Assembly (NCBI RefSeq): GCF_019048865.1
Contig: NZ_CP077604.1
Location: 2,604,001-2,668,000, forward strand
DNA: 64,000 bases
From: Aquihabitans sp. G128
GTDB taxonomy: Bacteria; Actinomycetota; Acidimicrobiia; Acidimicrobiales; Iamiaceae
Direction of reading: 5' to 3'
The notes beneath the pieces were generated by a model that was given only the letters and a program-made list of their open reading frames with translations, did not search any database and had not been told where the DNA came from. Position numbers and translations under genes: made by a program. This document shows, piece by piece, positions 1-9,071 of the stretch; position 1 is the first letter of the stretch; each line of letters starts with the position of its first letter.

Positions 1-2
1 GC

Positions 3-671
3 TTCGAGGGCGACGACCACGAGACCATGGTCGGCTTCAAGCAGCGCTACGAGCGGGACCCGGTGTTCGGCACCGACCGGCAGGGCGAGCTCACCAGCAT
101 CTGGAGCGACCACCTCCTCGGCCGGCCCGAGAACGAGATGACCGGTGTCAGCTTCGCCCGCGGCGGCTACGCCCGCATCGGCCGCCGGGTGCCCAACGGC
201 TCCGGCGGCTACACCGTCCACCGGCCCGGCCACTGGCTCTTCGAGGGCACCGGCCTGGAGTACGGCGACCTGCTGGGGGCCAAGGCCACCGTCGTCGGCT
301 ACGAGTGCGACGGCTGCGACTTCACCTACCGCGACGGCCTCCCGTACCCCACCCACGCCGACGGCACGCCGGAGGGGTTCGAGATCCTGGGCACCTCGCC
401 GGCCGCGTCGTTCACCCGGGAGACCGCGGCGCGGCCGCCCAAGCCGGGTGAGCGCTCCGAGCTCGAGTTCCACGCCTACCGCCTCTTCGACGACGACGGC
501 CCCGAGTCCCTCGCCCGCCTCGCCAACGGCCACGCCGTGCTCGGCACCTACACCCGTCCCGGCGGCGGGACCGTCGTCACCAGCGGTTGCACCGACTGGG
601 CGATGGGCCTCGCCGAGCGCGACCCCCAGGTCGAACAGGTCACCCGCAACCTCTGGGCCCGCCTCGGCTGA
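3..671 (+). CDS. N,N-dimethylformamidase large-subunit-like protein, C-terminal part (5' truncated)
   Basis: The reading frame is open from the first bases of the window, so the gene begins outside it; about 222 codons remain before the TGA at 669-671. The text resembles the C-terminal domain of the large (beta) subunit of N,N-dimethylformamidase: a GHWLFEGTGL segment is followed by GYECDGCDF and, near the end, a glycine-rich turn GGGTVVTSGCTDWA. That family hydrolyses N-substituted formamides in the cytoplasm, but many relatives are uncharacterised, so the substrate is open. The GTVVTSG segment and following Trp look like the class I glutamine-amidotransferase-like fold seen in this domain. 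Family call from remembered sequence similarity; function is inference. Confidence 0.6.
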   Translation, partial: FEGDDHETMVGFKQRYERDPVFGTDRQGELTSIWSDHLLGRPENEMTGVSFARGGYARIGRRVPNGSGGYTVHRPGHWLFEGTGLEYGDLLGAKATVVGYECDGCDFTYRDGLPYPTHADGTPEGFEILGTSPAASFTRETAARPPKPGERSELEFHAYRLFDDDGPESLARLANGHAVLGTYTRPGGGTVVTSGCTDWAMGLAERDPQVEQVTRNLWARLG

Positions 672-765
672 CCGCCGCTCTCCTCGCCCGCACGGGCACG
701 ACGACGGGCGATGGGGCAGGATCGCTCCGACGGCGGTCGAGCAGCACCAGCAGCAGGAGCCGGCC

Positions 766-1581
766 ATGAGCGATGCCGTCGAGCAGCACTACTCCAGCGG
801 GACCCTGCAACAGCGGGTGCTCGATGCCCTGGTGGCCTCGGGCCTCGACCCCGACCACCTGGCGCCCGAGGCCCTCGGTCCCATGGAGGAGTTCCACACG
901 TTCGGCCCGCTGGCCACGATCGCCCTGGCCGATGCAGCGGGCATCACCGCCACCGACCGCGTCCTCGACGTCGGCAGCGGCCTCGGCGGGCCCGCTCGGC
1001 TGCTCGCCCGCCGCCACGGCTGCCACGTCACCGGCATCGACCTCACCCAGGAGCTGGTCGACGTGGCGGTCGACCTGACCCGGCGGGTGGGCCTGGTTGA
1101 CCGGGTGGAGCTGCAGCAGGGCGACGCCCTCGACCTGCCGTTCCCCGACGCCGCCTTCGACGTGGTGTGGACCCAGCACGTGACCATGAACATCGCGGCG
1201 AAGGCCGACCTCTTCGCCGGGATGCGCCGGGTGTGCAAGCCCGGCGGCCGCCTCGCCTTCTTCGACATCCTCGCCGGCGACGTCGCCCCCATCCACCTGC
1301 CGGTCCCGTGGGCCGAGGAGCCGTCGGTGAGCCACCTCGCCACCAGCGCCGAGACGCAGCGCCTGCTGGTCGACGCCGGGTTCACCGTGCGCGCCTGGGA
1401 CGACCTCACCACCGAGGCCCGCGCCTTCTACGACGAGCTCGCCGCCACCCCGCCCGCCCCGCCCCAGCCCCTCGGCCTGCACCTGCTCATCCCGGACATG
1501 GCCACCAAGGGCGCCAACCTGGCCCGCAACGTGGCCGAGGGGCGCATCGCCCTGGTCCGCTGCATCGCCGACGCCACCTGA
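766..1581 (+). CDS. Class I SAM-dependent methyltransferase
   Basis: A 271-residue protein with the Rossmann methyltransferase fold. Motif I is VLDVGSGLGGPARLL (SAM binding), followed by an acidic GIDLT at the end of strand 2, a GDALDLPFPDAAFDVVW block (motifs II/III) and RVCKPGGRLAFFDI (post-motif). This layout matches the UbiE/sarcosine-dimethylglycine methyltransferase group of small-molecule methyltransferases. The ATG at 766 has AGGAG at 755-759, which fixes the start against longer upstream frames. It lies 94 bases downstream of the dimethylformamidase-like gene, so they might be co-transcribed, but nothing shows a common pathway. The substrate cannot be told from sequence. Confidence 0.85.
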   Translation: MSDAVEQHYSSGTLQQRVLDALVASGLDPDHLAPEALGPMEEFHTFGPLATIALADAAGITATDRVLDVGSGLGGPARLLARRHGCHVTGIDLTQELVDVAVDLTRRVGLVDRVELQQGDALDLPFPDAAFDVVWTQHVTMNIAAKADLFAGMRRVCKPGGRLAFFDILAGDVAPIHLPVPWAEEPSVSHLATSAETQRLLVDAGFTVRAWDDLTTEARAFYDELAATPPAPPQPLGLHLLIPDMATKGANLARNVAEGRIALVRCIADAT

Positions 1582-1613
1582 GCCTGCCGACCGGCCCTTC
1601 CCGCCAGCGCGGG

Positions 1614-2072
1614 TCAGGGCGAGCGGTCGACCCGGGTGAAGCCCCAGCGGTCCGCCAGCCAGGCCGGCACGAACGCGTCGAGCGCCGCTTCCAGCGGGCC
1701 GCCGACGTGGGCGTCGACCACCCACCACGAGCACACGACCTGGGCGCCCGGCGCCGAGCGGTCGTCCGGCGGGTCCAGGTAGACGCAGCCGAGCAGCTCG
1801 GTCTCGCCCTCGTCGAACACGGCGTAGTTGAACGTGACGTGGTCGGCGATCTCCTGCTCGTGGTGGGCCAGGTCCTCGCGGTCCTGCTCGCGGGTCATGG
1901 TGGCCGGCGGCCACCCCCACGCCTCGCCGTACCGGGCCCACAACCGCTCGCGCGAACCCATCACCGCCGGCAGGTCGAGGTCGACGTCGTCGGCGCGGAT
2001 GGGCCGCAGGTGGTGCCCGGTCGACAGGTCCTCGCGACGGGGGTGCTCGAAGCCCTCCGGCAGCCAGCCCAC
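1614..2072 (-). CDS. GNAT-like N-acetyltransferase
   Basis: A 152-residue protein from a GTG at 2072, eleven bases after the stop of the upstream hydroxylase gene, with GAAGG eight bases before the start; a longer reading would overlap that gene. The text has an early LRPIRADDVDLDLPAVM segment, a central FNYAVFDEGETELLGCVYLDP strand pair typical of the GNAT core, and a C-terminal region with two Trp-rich strands. The classic acetyl-CoA binding RxxGxG/A loop is not clear, so activity is uncertain. It is probably co-transcribed with the sterol-desaturase-like gene. Relatives are annotated only as GNAT proteins; substrate unknown. Confidence 0.65.
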   Translation of the reverse strand: MGWLPEGFEHPRREDLSTGHHLRPIRADDVDLDLPAVMGSRERLWARYGEAWGWPPATMTREQDREDLAHHEQEIADHVTFNYAVFDEGETELLGCVYLDPPDDRSAPGAQVVCSWWVVDAHVGGPLEAALDAFVPAWLADRWGFTRVDRSP

Positions 2073-2083
2073 GGTGGCGGCCT

Positions 2084-3292
2084 TCAGGACACGCCGGCGA
2101 GCGCCACCGGCTCGCCCTTGCGGGCGTTGCGCTCGTAGGCCCAGCCGGGGCCACGGAACGTGAAGGACAGGCGCTCGCGCCACGTGCTCGCCCCCTCGAC
2201 GTCGCCCAGGATGTCGGCGAGCTCGTGGGTGGCGATGCGCACCGGGTTGAACGTGTGGATGTTGCGGGTGAGCCCGTAGACCACCGGCTCGTCCTCCAGC
2301 TCGTGGGTGCCGAAGATGCGGTCCCAGATGATGAAGATCCCGGCGTGGTTGCGGTCGAGGTACTGCTTGTTCGAGCCGTGGTGCACGCGGTGCAGCGACG
2401 GCGAGTTCATGATCTGCTCGGCCGGGCCCAGCGTCCGGATGGTCTCGGTGTGGACCCAGTACTGGTAGAGCAGGTTGACGTCACGAGCGGTCTGGATGAC
2501 CTCGGGCCGGAAGCCCAGGAGGGCCAGCGCCGCGAAGGGCATCGACACCGTGAAGGCGTCGGCCACCGGCTGCCGCAGCGCGGTCGACAGGTTGTAGTGC
2601 TCGCTCGAGTGGTGCACCACGTGGACCGCCCACAGGTACCGGCTCTCGTGGGCGAAGCGGTGGTTCCAGTAGTAGAGGAAGTCCCACGCCACGATGGCGC
2701 CGGCCACCACCAGGGGGCCGCTGCCCAGGTCCTTGCCCGGCCGCTTGGCGAACAGCTTGCGGGCGGTGGTCTGGTTGGCCCACGTGGTGGCCGCCGCGAT
2801 GCTGCCCGCCACCAGCGCCGAGGCGGCGGCCGAGCCGGCCACCTTGCGGGCCAGCGCCGCAGCGCGGCGCCGCTTGGCCCGGTTCGAACCGGCCGGGCCC
2901 TCCGGCTGGCCCGTGACCGCAGCCGTCTCGTCCGGGTCGCCGACCGGGGGCAGCAGGGAGCGCGGCACCACGCCGGCCGGCGGCAGCGGGGCGTCGCCCT
3001 TGCGGGCCAGCACGTCGGCCACGGTGGCCACGGCCGCTGCGCCCAGCGCGCCGGCCACCAGCGCCTTGCCGTAGCGGCCCTTGCCCGGCGTGACCGGCTT
3101 GAGGACCTTGTCCCACACCACGGGGGCCAGCAGGCTGGCCGTGCCCATGGTGAGCGAGGCGATGGTGTCGCGCCGCTCGTAGTCGCCGGCGATGGGCGCG
3201 CGGCCCGCCGCGACCTGCTTCTTGAGGTACAGGTGCTCGGCGCCCATGCTCCCGAAGAACCACGGGATGGCCACCACCGTCAGATCCACCAC
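2084..3292 (-). CDS. Sterol desaturase / fatty-acid hydroxylase family membrane protein
   Basis: A 402-residue membrane di-iron hydroxylase. The three histidine clusters of the family are present: HRFAH in WNHRFAHE, HVVHH, and HRVHHG, followed by a conserved WDRIFGTHELE segment. These bind the two irons that use oxygen to hydroxylate or desaturate a lipid substrate at the membrane. The first about 190 residues form an extension with hydrophobic segments and a basic RAKRRR stretch, which most minimal family members lack. The start is taken at the GTG at 3292, preceded by a G-rich ribosome site. It is followed by a GNAT gene after eleven bases. Substrate (sterol, carotenoid, fatty acid) cannot be decided. 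Confidence 0.85.
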   Translation of the reverse strand: MVDLTVVAIPWFFGSMGAEHLYLKKQVAAGRAPIAGDYERRDTIASLTMGTASLLAPVVWDKVLKPVTPGKGRYGKALVAGALGAAAVATVADVLARKGDAPLPPAGVVPRSLLPPVGDPDETAAVTGQPEGPAGSNRAKRRRAAALARKVAGSAAASALVAGSIAAATTWANQTTARKLFAKRPGKDLGSGPLVVAGAIVAWDFLYYWNHRFAHESRYLWAVHVVHHSSEHYNLSTALRQPVADAFTVSMPFAALALLGFRPEVIQTARDVNLLYQYWVHTETIRTLGPAEQIMNSPSLHRVHHGSNKQYLDRNHAGIFIIWDRIFGTHELEDEPVVYGLTRNIHTFNPVRIATHELADILGDVEGASTWRERLSFTFRGPGWAYERNARKGEPVALAGVS

Positions 3293-3447
3293 GGTCCGGT
3301 TCCCCCCTTGCGACGTGGACCGCCATGGTGCCACCTGCCCCCACCCGACGCCCATCGCAAGCGAGCCGAGCAGGCCGGCGGCGGCCCGTCTACGTTCTCG
3401 GTCGCGCTGCGGGACGACCGTGGCCGCTGCGACCAGGGGGTCTCGAG

Positions 3448-4245
3448 ATGGATCGATTCGTGGGCAAGGCCGTGCTCGTCACGGGGGCGGCGTCGGGGAT
3501 CGGCGCCGCCACCGCCGCCCGGCTGGTGGCCGAGGGCGCGGCGGTCGTGGGCGCCGACGTGCACGAGCCGGCGGCGCCGGACCTGGGCAGCAACGGCGGC
3601 TCGTTCGTCCCGCTGGTCACCGACGTGCGCGACGACGCCGCGGTCGCCGCCGCCGTGGCCCGCACCACCGAGCTCACCGGCCGGCTCGACGGCGTGGTGA
3701 ACGCCGCCGGCGTGGCCGGCGGCTCGCCGGTCCACCTGCTCGAGGCCGACGAGTGGGACCGCATCATCGCCGTGAACCTCACCGGCACCTACCGCGTGTG
3801 CCGCCACGCCCTCGTCCAGATGCTCGAGCAGGAGCCGGTCGACGGCGAGCGGGGCTCGATCGTCACCCTGGCCAGCATCGAGGGCATCGAGGGCACCGCA
3901 GGCGGCAGCGCCTACAACGCCTCGAAGGGCGGCGTCGTGCTGCTGACCAAGAACATCGCCATCGACTACGGCCGCCAGGGCATCCGCGCCAACGCCATCT
4001 GCCCCGGCTTCATCGACACCCCGATGATGAGCGCGGTCATGGACCTGCCCGGCATGGAGGACGTGCTGGCCTCGTTCGTCGACGAGCACGCCCTGCGCCG
4101 CAAGGGCCGCCCCGAGGAGATCGCCGCCACCGCGGCGTTCCTGCTCACCGCCGACGCCAGCTTCACCACCGGCCAGGCCGTCGTGGTCGACGGCGGCTAC
4201 ACCGCCGGCCGCGACCACGGCATCACCCAGCTGATGGGCCTGTAG
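3448..4245 (+). CDS. SDR family NAD(P)-dependent oxidoreductase
   Basis: A 265-residue classical short-chain dehydrogenase. TGAASGIG at residues 12-19 is the dinucleotide site; Asp37 at the end of strand 2 (GADVHE) favours NAD over NADP. The catalytic set is Asn110, Ser143, Tyr156 and Lys160 (YNASK), and a C-terminal GQAVVVDGGYT segment is typical of the tetrameric FabG-like branch. The ATG at 3448 has AGGGGG about eight bases upstream. The gene is divergent from the hydroxylase gene at 3292, with about 155 bases between them, and stands alone. The substrate, an alcohol or ketone, is not identifiable. Confidence 0.9.
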   Translation: MDRFVGKAVLVTGAASGIGAATAARLVAEGAAVVGADVHEPAAPDLGSNGGSFVPLVTDVRDDAAVAAAVARTTELTGRLDGVVNAAGVAGGSPVHLLEADEWDRIIAVNLTGTYRVCRHALVQMLEQEPVDGERGSIVTLASIEGIEGTAGGSAYNASKGGVVLLTKNIAIDYGRQGIRANAICPGFIDTPMMSAVMDLPGMEDVLASFVDEHALRRKGRPEEIAATAAFLLTADASFTTGQAVVVDGGYTAGRDHGITQLMGL

Positions 4246-4303
4246 CCCGCAGCCATCCGAACGGGGTGTTGGCGGGGCCGCCGGGGCGGCGCAGGCTGGG
4301 ACC

Positions 4304-4798
4304 ATGCTCCGACCGCAGCGCATCGAGCCCGGGCCCGGCCAGGAGTCGGTGTGGGACTACCCCCGCCCGCCCCGCCTCGAGCAGACGTCCCGCCGGATCC
4401 GGGTGGCGTTCCACGGCACCGTGGTGGCCGAGTCCACCCGGGCGCTGCGCGTGCTGGAGACCAGCCAGCCGCCGGCGTACTACCTGCCGCCGGACGACGT
4501 CGACCTCGACCTGCTCCGCCCCACCGCCCAGCACACGTTCTGCGAGTGGAAGGGCACCGCGTCCTACGCCGACGTCGTGGTCGGCGAGCACGTCGCCCTC
4601 GGCGCCACCTGGTGGTACCCCGAGCCCACGGCGCCGTTCGCGCCGCTCGTCGGCCACCACGCGTTCTACGCCCAGCAGCTCGAGTGCTCGGTCGACGGCG
4701 AGCCGGTCGAGCCCAACGACGGCAACTTCTACGGCGGCTGGATCACCAGCGACGTCGTCGGTCCGTTCAAGGGCGCACCGGGCACGTCCTACTGGTAG
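4304..4798 (+). CDS. DUF427 domain-containing protein
   Basis: A 164-residue protein spanning one DUF427 domain. Recognisable pieces are RIRVAFHGTVVAESTRALRVLET, PAYYLPPDDVDLDLL, HTFCEWKGTASYADV and the terminal DGNFYGGWITSDVVGPFKG. The family is common in actinobacteria and has a small beta-rich fold of unknown biochemical role. The start is the ATG at 4304. A strong hairpin lies just past the stop (4812-4839), and the gene appears to be its own transcription unit. Family assignment is secure from the motif text; no function is claimed. Confidence 0.88.
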   Translation: MLRPQRIEPGPGQESVWDYPRPPRLEQTSRRIRVAFHGTVVAESTRALRVLETSQPPAYYLPPDDVDLDLLRPTAQHTFCEWKGTASYADVVVGEHVALGATWWYPEPTAPFAPLVGHHAFYAQQLECSVDGEPVEPNDGNFYGGWITSDVVGPFKGAPGTSYW

Positions 4799-4811
4799 GT
4801 CCCGAGCGCGC

Positions 4812-4839
4812 CGACGCCCCGCCAGCGGGCGGGGCGTCG
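4812..4839. terminator. GC-rich hairpin between convergent genes
   Basis: A perfect 12-bp stem (CGACGCCCCGCC at 4812-4823 with its complement at 4828-4839) closes an AGCG loop. It sits 13 bases after the DUF427 stop and 58 bases from the stop of the opposing small gene, the position of a bidirectional terminator. No T run follows, as is common in very GC-rich actinobacteria. Confidence 0.65.
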
Positions 4840-4897
4840 TGGTCTACTGCGTGGCAGGCCCGTCGCGGCGGGCCGGTGTCGATGGTGGGCCGGCAGG

Positions 4898-5155
4898 TCA
4901 GCCGGCGAGCGGCAGGGCCGGTGTGATGTTCCCCAGCTCGGCGAGGGTGCGCTCGATCTCGGCGTCGAGGGCCTCGGACTCGCCGTCGTAGGTGTCGACC
5001 ATCGACTGGCGGCGGGCGACCAGCTCGATGAGCTCGAGCTCCAGGCCGACGGCCCGGTCCTCGGGGGCGGCGTGGGCCACCTCCCAGGCGAACGGGCCGT
5101 GGTCGGCGGTGGTGGGGCGGGGGGACCGGGTGGAGCGGGCGTGGATGGCGTGCAT
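4898..5155 (-). CDS. Small acidic helical protein of unknown function
   Basis: An 85-residue protein from an ATG at 5155 with AGGAGG five bases upstream, a strong ribosome site that fixes the start although the frame is open further. The N-terminal third is basic and Pro/Thr-rich; the remainder, about residues 35-80, is acidic and heptad-like (VGLELELIELVARRQSMVD, then an EALDAEIERTLAEL segment), so a helical hairpin or short coiled coil is likely. No enzyme motif, signal peptide or membrane segment is visible. It is divergent from the helicase at 5334. I do not recognise the family. Confidence 0.6.
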   Translation of the reverse strand: MHAIHARSTRSPRPTTADHGPFAWEVAHAAPEDRAVGLELELIELVARRQSMVDTYDGESEALDAEIERTLAELGNITPALPLAG

Positions 5156-5333
5156 CGGAGCCTCCTGTCGGCGCGTCGTGCGGTGCCCCAACCCTGCCCC
5201 TGCGAGGTGGCGCCCAGACTTCCAGGGCGTTGCGGTTCGGCGACGATCACCCGCACGGCGGGGGTCGCCGTGATCACCAGCAACACGAGCAACACCAGCC
5301 ACGGCGCTGCAGGTCACCCCGTACGCTGCACCG

Positions 5334-7892
5334 GTGACCGACGCCGACCTGCGGATCCTGGGTGACCGGGTCCCGGCCGAGCCGGAGCCCGAGGCCATCA
5401 TCGACGCCTTCATGGGCTGGGTGGCCGACCGGGGCCTGGAGCTGTACCCGGCGCAGGAGGAGTCGCTGCTCGAGATCGTGGCCGGCTCGCACGTGATCGT
5501 GAACACGCCCACCGGCTCGGGCAAGAGCCTGGTGGCGATGGCCGCCCACTTCACGGCGCTGGCCGAGGGCCGCCGCAGCTTCTACACCGCCCCCATCAAG
5601 GCGTTGGTGTCGGAGAAGTTCTTCGACCTATCGGCCACGTTCGGCGCCGACAAGGTCGGGATGATGACCGGCGACGCGTCGGTGAACCACGACGCGCCCA
5701 TCATCTGCTGCACCGCGGAGATCCTGGCCAACCTGGCGTTGCGCGAGGGGCGCACGGCCGCCGTGGGCCAGGTGGTCATGGACGAGTTCCACTACTTCGC
5801 CGACCCGGACCGCGGCTGGGCGTGGCAGGTGCCGCTGCTCGAGCTGGTCGACGCCCAGCAGATCCTCATGTCGGCCACCCTCGGCGACGTCTCCCGCTTC
5901 ACCGAGGACCTGCCCCGCCGCACCGGCCGACCGGTCGCCGTCATCACGTCGGTCACCCGCCCGGTCCCGCTGTTCCACCAGTTCGAGCTGCGCCCGCTCA
6001 CCGAGGTGCTCGAGGAGCTGCTGGCCACCCACCAGTCGCCGGTCTACGTGGTGCACTTCACCCAGGCCTCCGCCGTCGAACGGGCCCAGGCCCTGCTGAG
6101 CGTCAACCTCTGCACCCGCGAGGAGAAGGACGCCATCGCCGAGGCCATCGGCGGCTTCCGCTACGCCGCCGGGTTCGGCAAGGTGCTGTCGAAGTACCTG
6201 CGCCACGGCGTCGGCGTGCACCACGCCGGCATGCTCCCCAAGTACCGGCGGCTCGTGGAGCGGCTGGCCCAGGCCGGCCTCCTCAAGGTGATCTGCGGCA
6301 CCGACACGCTCGGCGTCGGCATCAACGTGCCCATCCGCACCGTGGTGTTCACCGCCCTGGCGAAGTACGACGGCACCTCCACCCGGCTGCTCTCGGCGCG
6401 CGAGTTCCACCAGATCGGCGGTCGCGCCGGGCGCGCCGGCTACGACACGATGGGCACCGTCATCGCCCTCGCGCCGGACCACGTGATCGAGAACCACCGA
6501 TCGGCGGCGAAGGCGGCGGCCAAGACCGCCGCCGACAAGAAGGTCCGCAAGCTGGTCAAGAAGAAGCCGCCGCCCGGCCAGATCTCGTGGGGCCAGCCCA
6601 CGTTCGACCGGCTGGTGGCCGCCGACCCGGAGCCGCTCACCTCCAGCTTCCAGGTGAGCCACGGCATGCTCATCAACGTGCTCGACCGCGCCGGCGACGG
6701 CCGGGCCGCGCTGGCCGAGCTGCTGGAGGACAACTACGAGACCGAGGCCAACAAGGCCAAGCACGTGGTGCGGGCCGCCGAGATCGAGCAGGCCCTGTTC
6801 GACGCCGGCGTGGTGGAGGAGCTGGCCGAGCCGGACGACCAGGGCCGCACCATCCGCGTCACCATCGACCTGCAAGCGGAGTTCGCGCTCGACCAGCCGC
6901 TGTCGCCGTTCGCGCTGGCCGCCTTCGAGCTGCTCGACCGCGAGGCCGACACCTACGCCCTCGACATGCTCTCCATCGTCGAGTCGGTGCTCGACGACCC
7001 CCGCCCGGTGCTCGCCGCCCAGGTCTCGAAGGCCAAGGGCGAGGCCGTCGCCCAGATGAAGGCCGCGGGCATGGAGTACGAGGAGCGCATGGCGGAGCTC
7101 GAGAAGATCACCCACCCCCAGCCCCTGGTGGAGCTGCTCGAGCCCATGTTCGAGGTCTACCGGGAGGGCCACCCGTGGGTGGCCGAGTTCCCGCTGCGGC
7201 CGAAGTCGGTGGCCCGCGACCTGTTCGAGCGGGCCATGGACTTCTCCGACTACGTGCGCCACTACCAGCTCAACCGGTCCGAGGGCACGGTCCTGCGCTA
7301 CCTGACCGACGCCTACAAGGCGCTGTACCGGCTCATCCCGGAGGAGGCCAAGACCGAGGACCTGCTCGACATCACCGAGTGGCTGGGCGAGCTGGTCCGC
7401 CAGGTCGACAGCAGCCTGCTCGACGAGTGGGAGGAGCTGCGCAACCCCACCGACCCCACCGTGCCGCCCGGCGAGGCGCCCCTCGACGTGGCACCCCCGC
7501 CCGTCACGGCCAACCGCCGCGCCTTCCTGGTGCTGGTGCGCAACGCCCTCTTCCAGCGGGTGGAGCTCATCGCCCACCGCCGCTGGCACGAGCTCGAGGC
7601 CCTCGACGGCGCCGACGGCTGGACCGGCGAGCGCTGGTTCGAGGCCATGGCCCCGTACTTCGAGAGCTACGACACCGTGGGCATCGGGCCCGACGCCCGC
7701 AACCCGGCCTGGCTGCTCATCGACGAGCACGCCGACCGCTGGGACGTCCGCCAGGTCATCGACGACCCCGCCGAGGACCATGCCTGGTCGATCGCCGCGG
7801 TGGTCGACCTGGCGGCCTCGAACGCCGAGGGCACCGCGGTCGTGCGCATCACCGGCGTCGGCGAGACCGGCACCCTCCCACCGCCGACCTGA
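5334..7892 (+). CDS. Ski2-like DEAD/DEAH-box helicase with DUF3516-type C-terminus
   Basis: An 852-residue superfamily 2 helicase. TPTGSGKS (58-65) is Walker A, DEFH (150-153) Walker B and SAT (180-182) motif III; QIGGRAGRAG at about 360-369 is motif VI. The text is closest to actinobacterial DUF3516 helicases, a Ski2/Mtr4-like group thought to unwind RNA. The long C-terminal half after residue 400 starts with a lysine-rich stretch (AAKTAADKKVRKLVKKKPP) and has no other catalytic motif. The GTG at 5334 is the only sensible start; 178 bases separate it from the divergent small gene. RNA-processing role is inferred from the family. Confidence 0.85.
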   Translation: MTDADLRILGDRVPAEPEPEAIIDAFMGWVADRGLELYPAQEESLLEIVAGSHVIVNTPTGSGKSLVAMAAHFTALAEGRRSFYTAPIKALVSEKFFDLSATFGADKVGMMTGDASVNHDAPIICCTAEILANLALREGRTAAVGQVVMDEFHYFADPDRGWAWQVPLLELVDAQQILMSATLGDVSRFTEDLPRRTGRPVAVITSVTRPVPLFHQFELRPLTEVLEELLATHQSPVYVVHFTQASAVERAQALLSVNLCTREEKDAIAEAIGGFRYAAGFGKVLSKYLRHGVGVHHAGMLPKYRRLVERLAQAGLLKVICGTDTLGVGINVPIRTVVFTALAKYDGTSTRLLSAREFHQIGGRAGRAGYDTMGTVIALAPDHVIENHRSAAKAAAKTAADKKVRKLVKKKPPPGQISWGQPTFDRLVAADPEPLTSSFQVSHGMLINVLDRAGDGRAALAELLEDNYETEANKAKHVVRAAEIEQALFDAGVVEELAEPDDQGRTIRVTIDLQAEFALDQPLSPFALAAFELLDREADTYALDMLSIVESVLDDPRPVLAAQVSKAKGEAVAQMKAAGMEYEERMAELEKITHPQPLVELLEPMFEVYREGHPWVAEFPLRPKSVARDLFERAMDFSDYVRHYQLNRSEGTVLRYLTDAYKALYRLIPEEAKTEDLLDITEWLGELVRQVDSSLLDEWEELRNPTDPTVPPGEAPLDVAPPPVTANRRAFLVLVRNALFQRVELIAHRRWHELEALDGADGWTGERWFEAMAPYFESYDTVGIGPDARNPAWLLIDEHADRWDVRQVIDDPAEDHAWSIAAVVDLAASNAEGTAVVRITGVGETGTLPPPT

Positions 7893-8035
7893 CCGGTCCG
7901 CCGGGAACCCCGTCGGCGCCGGCGGTCGTCGGACCGGCGCTCGATCGGTCCCGGCTGCGGGGGTGTCGACCCGCCCGGTGCCGGGCAGGCTGGCCCCTCT
8001 GCCAGCATTGGGCAGCACCCGACGGCGGAGGCCAC

Positions 8036-9067
8036 GTGACCCAGACCTGGAACCCAGACCCCGGCCCCGGCGAGCCGCCGACCGCACCGCCCTCCGCCGT
8101 TCCCGGCTCCGGGCTGGCGGGCGGTTCGCAGGCCTTCCGGGCGCTGGTGGACCAGGTCTCGGGCGTGGTCCTCGGCAGCCCCGGGCCCATCCGCACCGCG
8201 GCGGCGGCGTTCCTCGCCAGCGGCCACGTCCTCTTCGAGGACATCCCCGGCGTGGGCAAGACGCTCCTCGCCAAGGCGCTGGCCGCCTCCATCGGCGGCA
8301 CGTTCGGCCGGGTCCAGGGCACGCCGGACCTCCTGCCCTCGGACCTCACCGGCGTCACCTACCTCGACGACGACCGCCGCGAGTGGATCTTCCGCCCCGG
8401 GCCGCTGTTCAACAACGTGGTCCTGGTCGACGAGCTCAACCGGGCCACGCCCCGCACCCAGTCGGCGCTGCTCGAGGCCATGGCCGAGGGCCAGGTCACC
8501 GTCGACGGCGTCACCCACCCCCTGCCCGACCCGTTCTTCGTGGTGGCCACCCAGAACCCGCAGTCCGGCGACCTCGGCACCTTCCCGCTCGTCGGCGGCC
8601 AGCGCGACCGCTTCTCGGTGTCGCTGTCGCTCGGCCTGCCCGGCCGCGAGGCCGAGCTCCAGGTGCTGGCCGGCACCGGCGGGGACCACGCCCTCGACGC
8701 CCTGGCCCCCACCTCCAGCCTGGCCGAGTGGCTGCGCCTGCGGGCCGGCCTCCAGGAGGTGTACCTGCACCCGGTGGTCGCCGCCTACGCCCTCGACGTC
8801 ATCGACACCATCCGCAACGGCACCGGCTCGCGCCAGCCGCTCTCCACCCGGGCCGGGCTGGCCCTCGTGCAGCTGGCCCGGGCCAAGGCCGTGGCCGACG
8901 GCCGCTCCTACGTCGAGCCCGACGACGTGCAGGCGGTGGCGGTGGCCGGCCTCGCCCACCGGATCATCGACGTCACCAACGACGACCTCCCCGCCGCCCG
9001 GACGTGGGTGGGCCAGCTGGTGCGCCAGGTGGCCGTGCCGCCCATGCCCACCGGCCAGGGCCGCTGA
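8036..9067 (+). CDS. MoxR family AAA+ ATPase
   Basis: A 343-residue AAA+ ATPase. After a Pro-rich 30-residue N-terminus come PGVGKT (Walker A, about 71-76), VLVDELNRA (Walker B, about 129-137), a sensor-1 region VVATQNP and a C-terminal lid helix bundle. MoxR proteins act as chaperones that assemble or activate complexes encoded beside them. The next genes are DUF58 and a TgpA-like membrane protein, the classic MoxR-DUF58-transglutaminase neighbourhood. The GTG at 8036 has GGCGGAG five bases upstream; only four bases separate its stop from the DUF58 gene, so the genes are probably one operon. Confidence 0.92.
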   Translation: MTQTWNPDPGPGEPPTAPPSAVPGSGLAGGSQAFRALVDQVSGVVLGSPGPIRTAAAAFLASGHVLFEDIPGVGKTLLAKALAASIGGTFGRVQGTPDLLPSDLTGVTYLDDDRREWIFRPGPLFNNVVLVDELNRATPRTQSALLEAMAEGQVTVDGVTHPLPDPFFVVATQNPQSGDLGTFPLVGGQRDRFSVSLSLGLPGREAELQVLAGTGGDHALDALAPTSSLAEWLRLRAGLQEVYLHPVVAAYALDVIDTIRNGTGSRQPLSTRAGLALVQLARAKAVADGRSYVEPDDVQAVAVAGLAHRIIDVTNDDLPAARTWVGQLVRQVAVPPMPTGQGR

Positions 9068-9071
9068 GCCC

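Noticed and set aside
3325..3447. Upstream extension of the SDR gene at 3448
   Set aside because: The extension is Arg/Pro-rich, contains no SDR residue and the ribosome site directly precedes ATG 3448.
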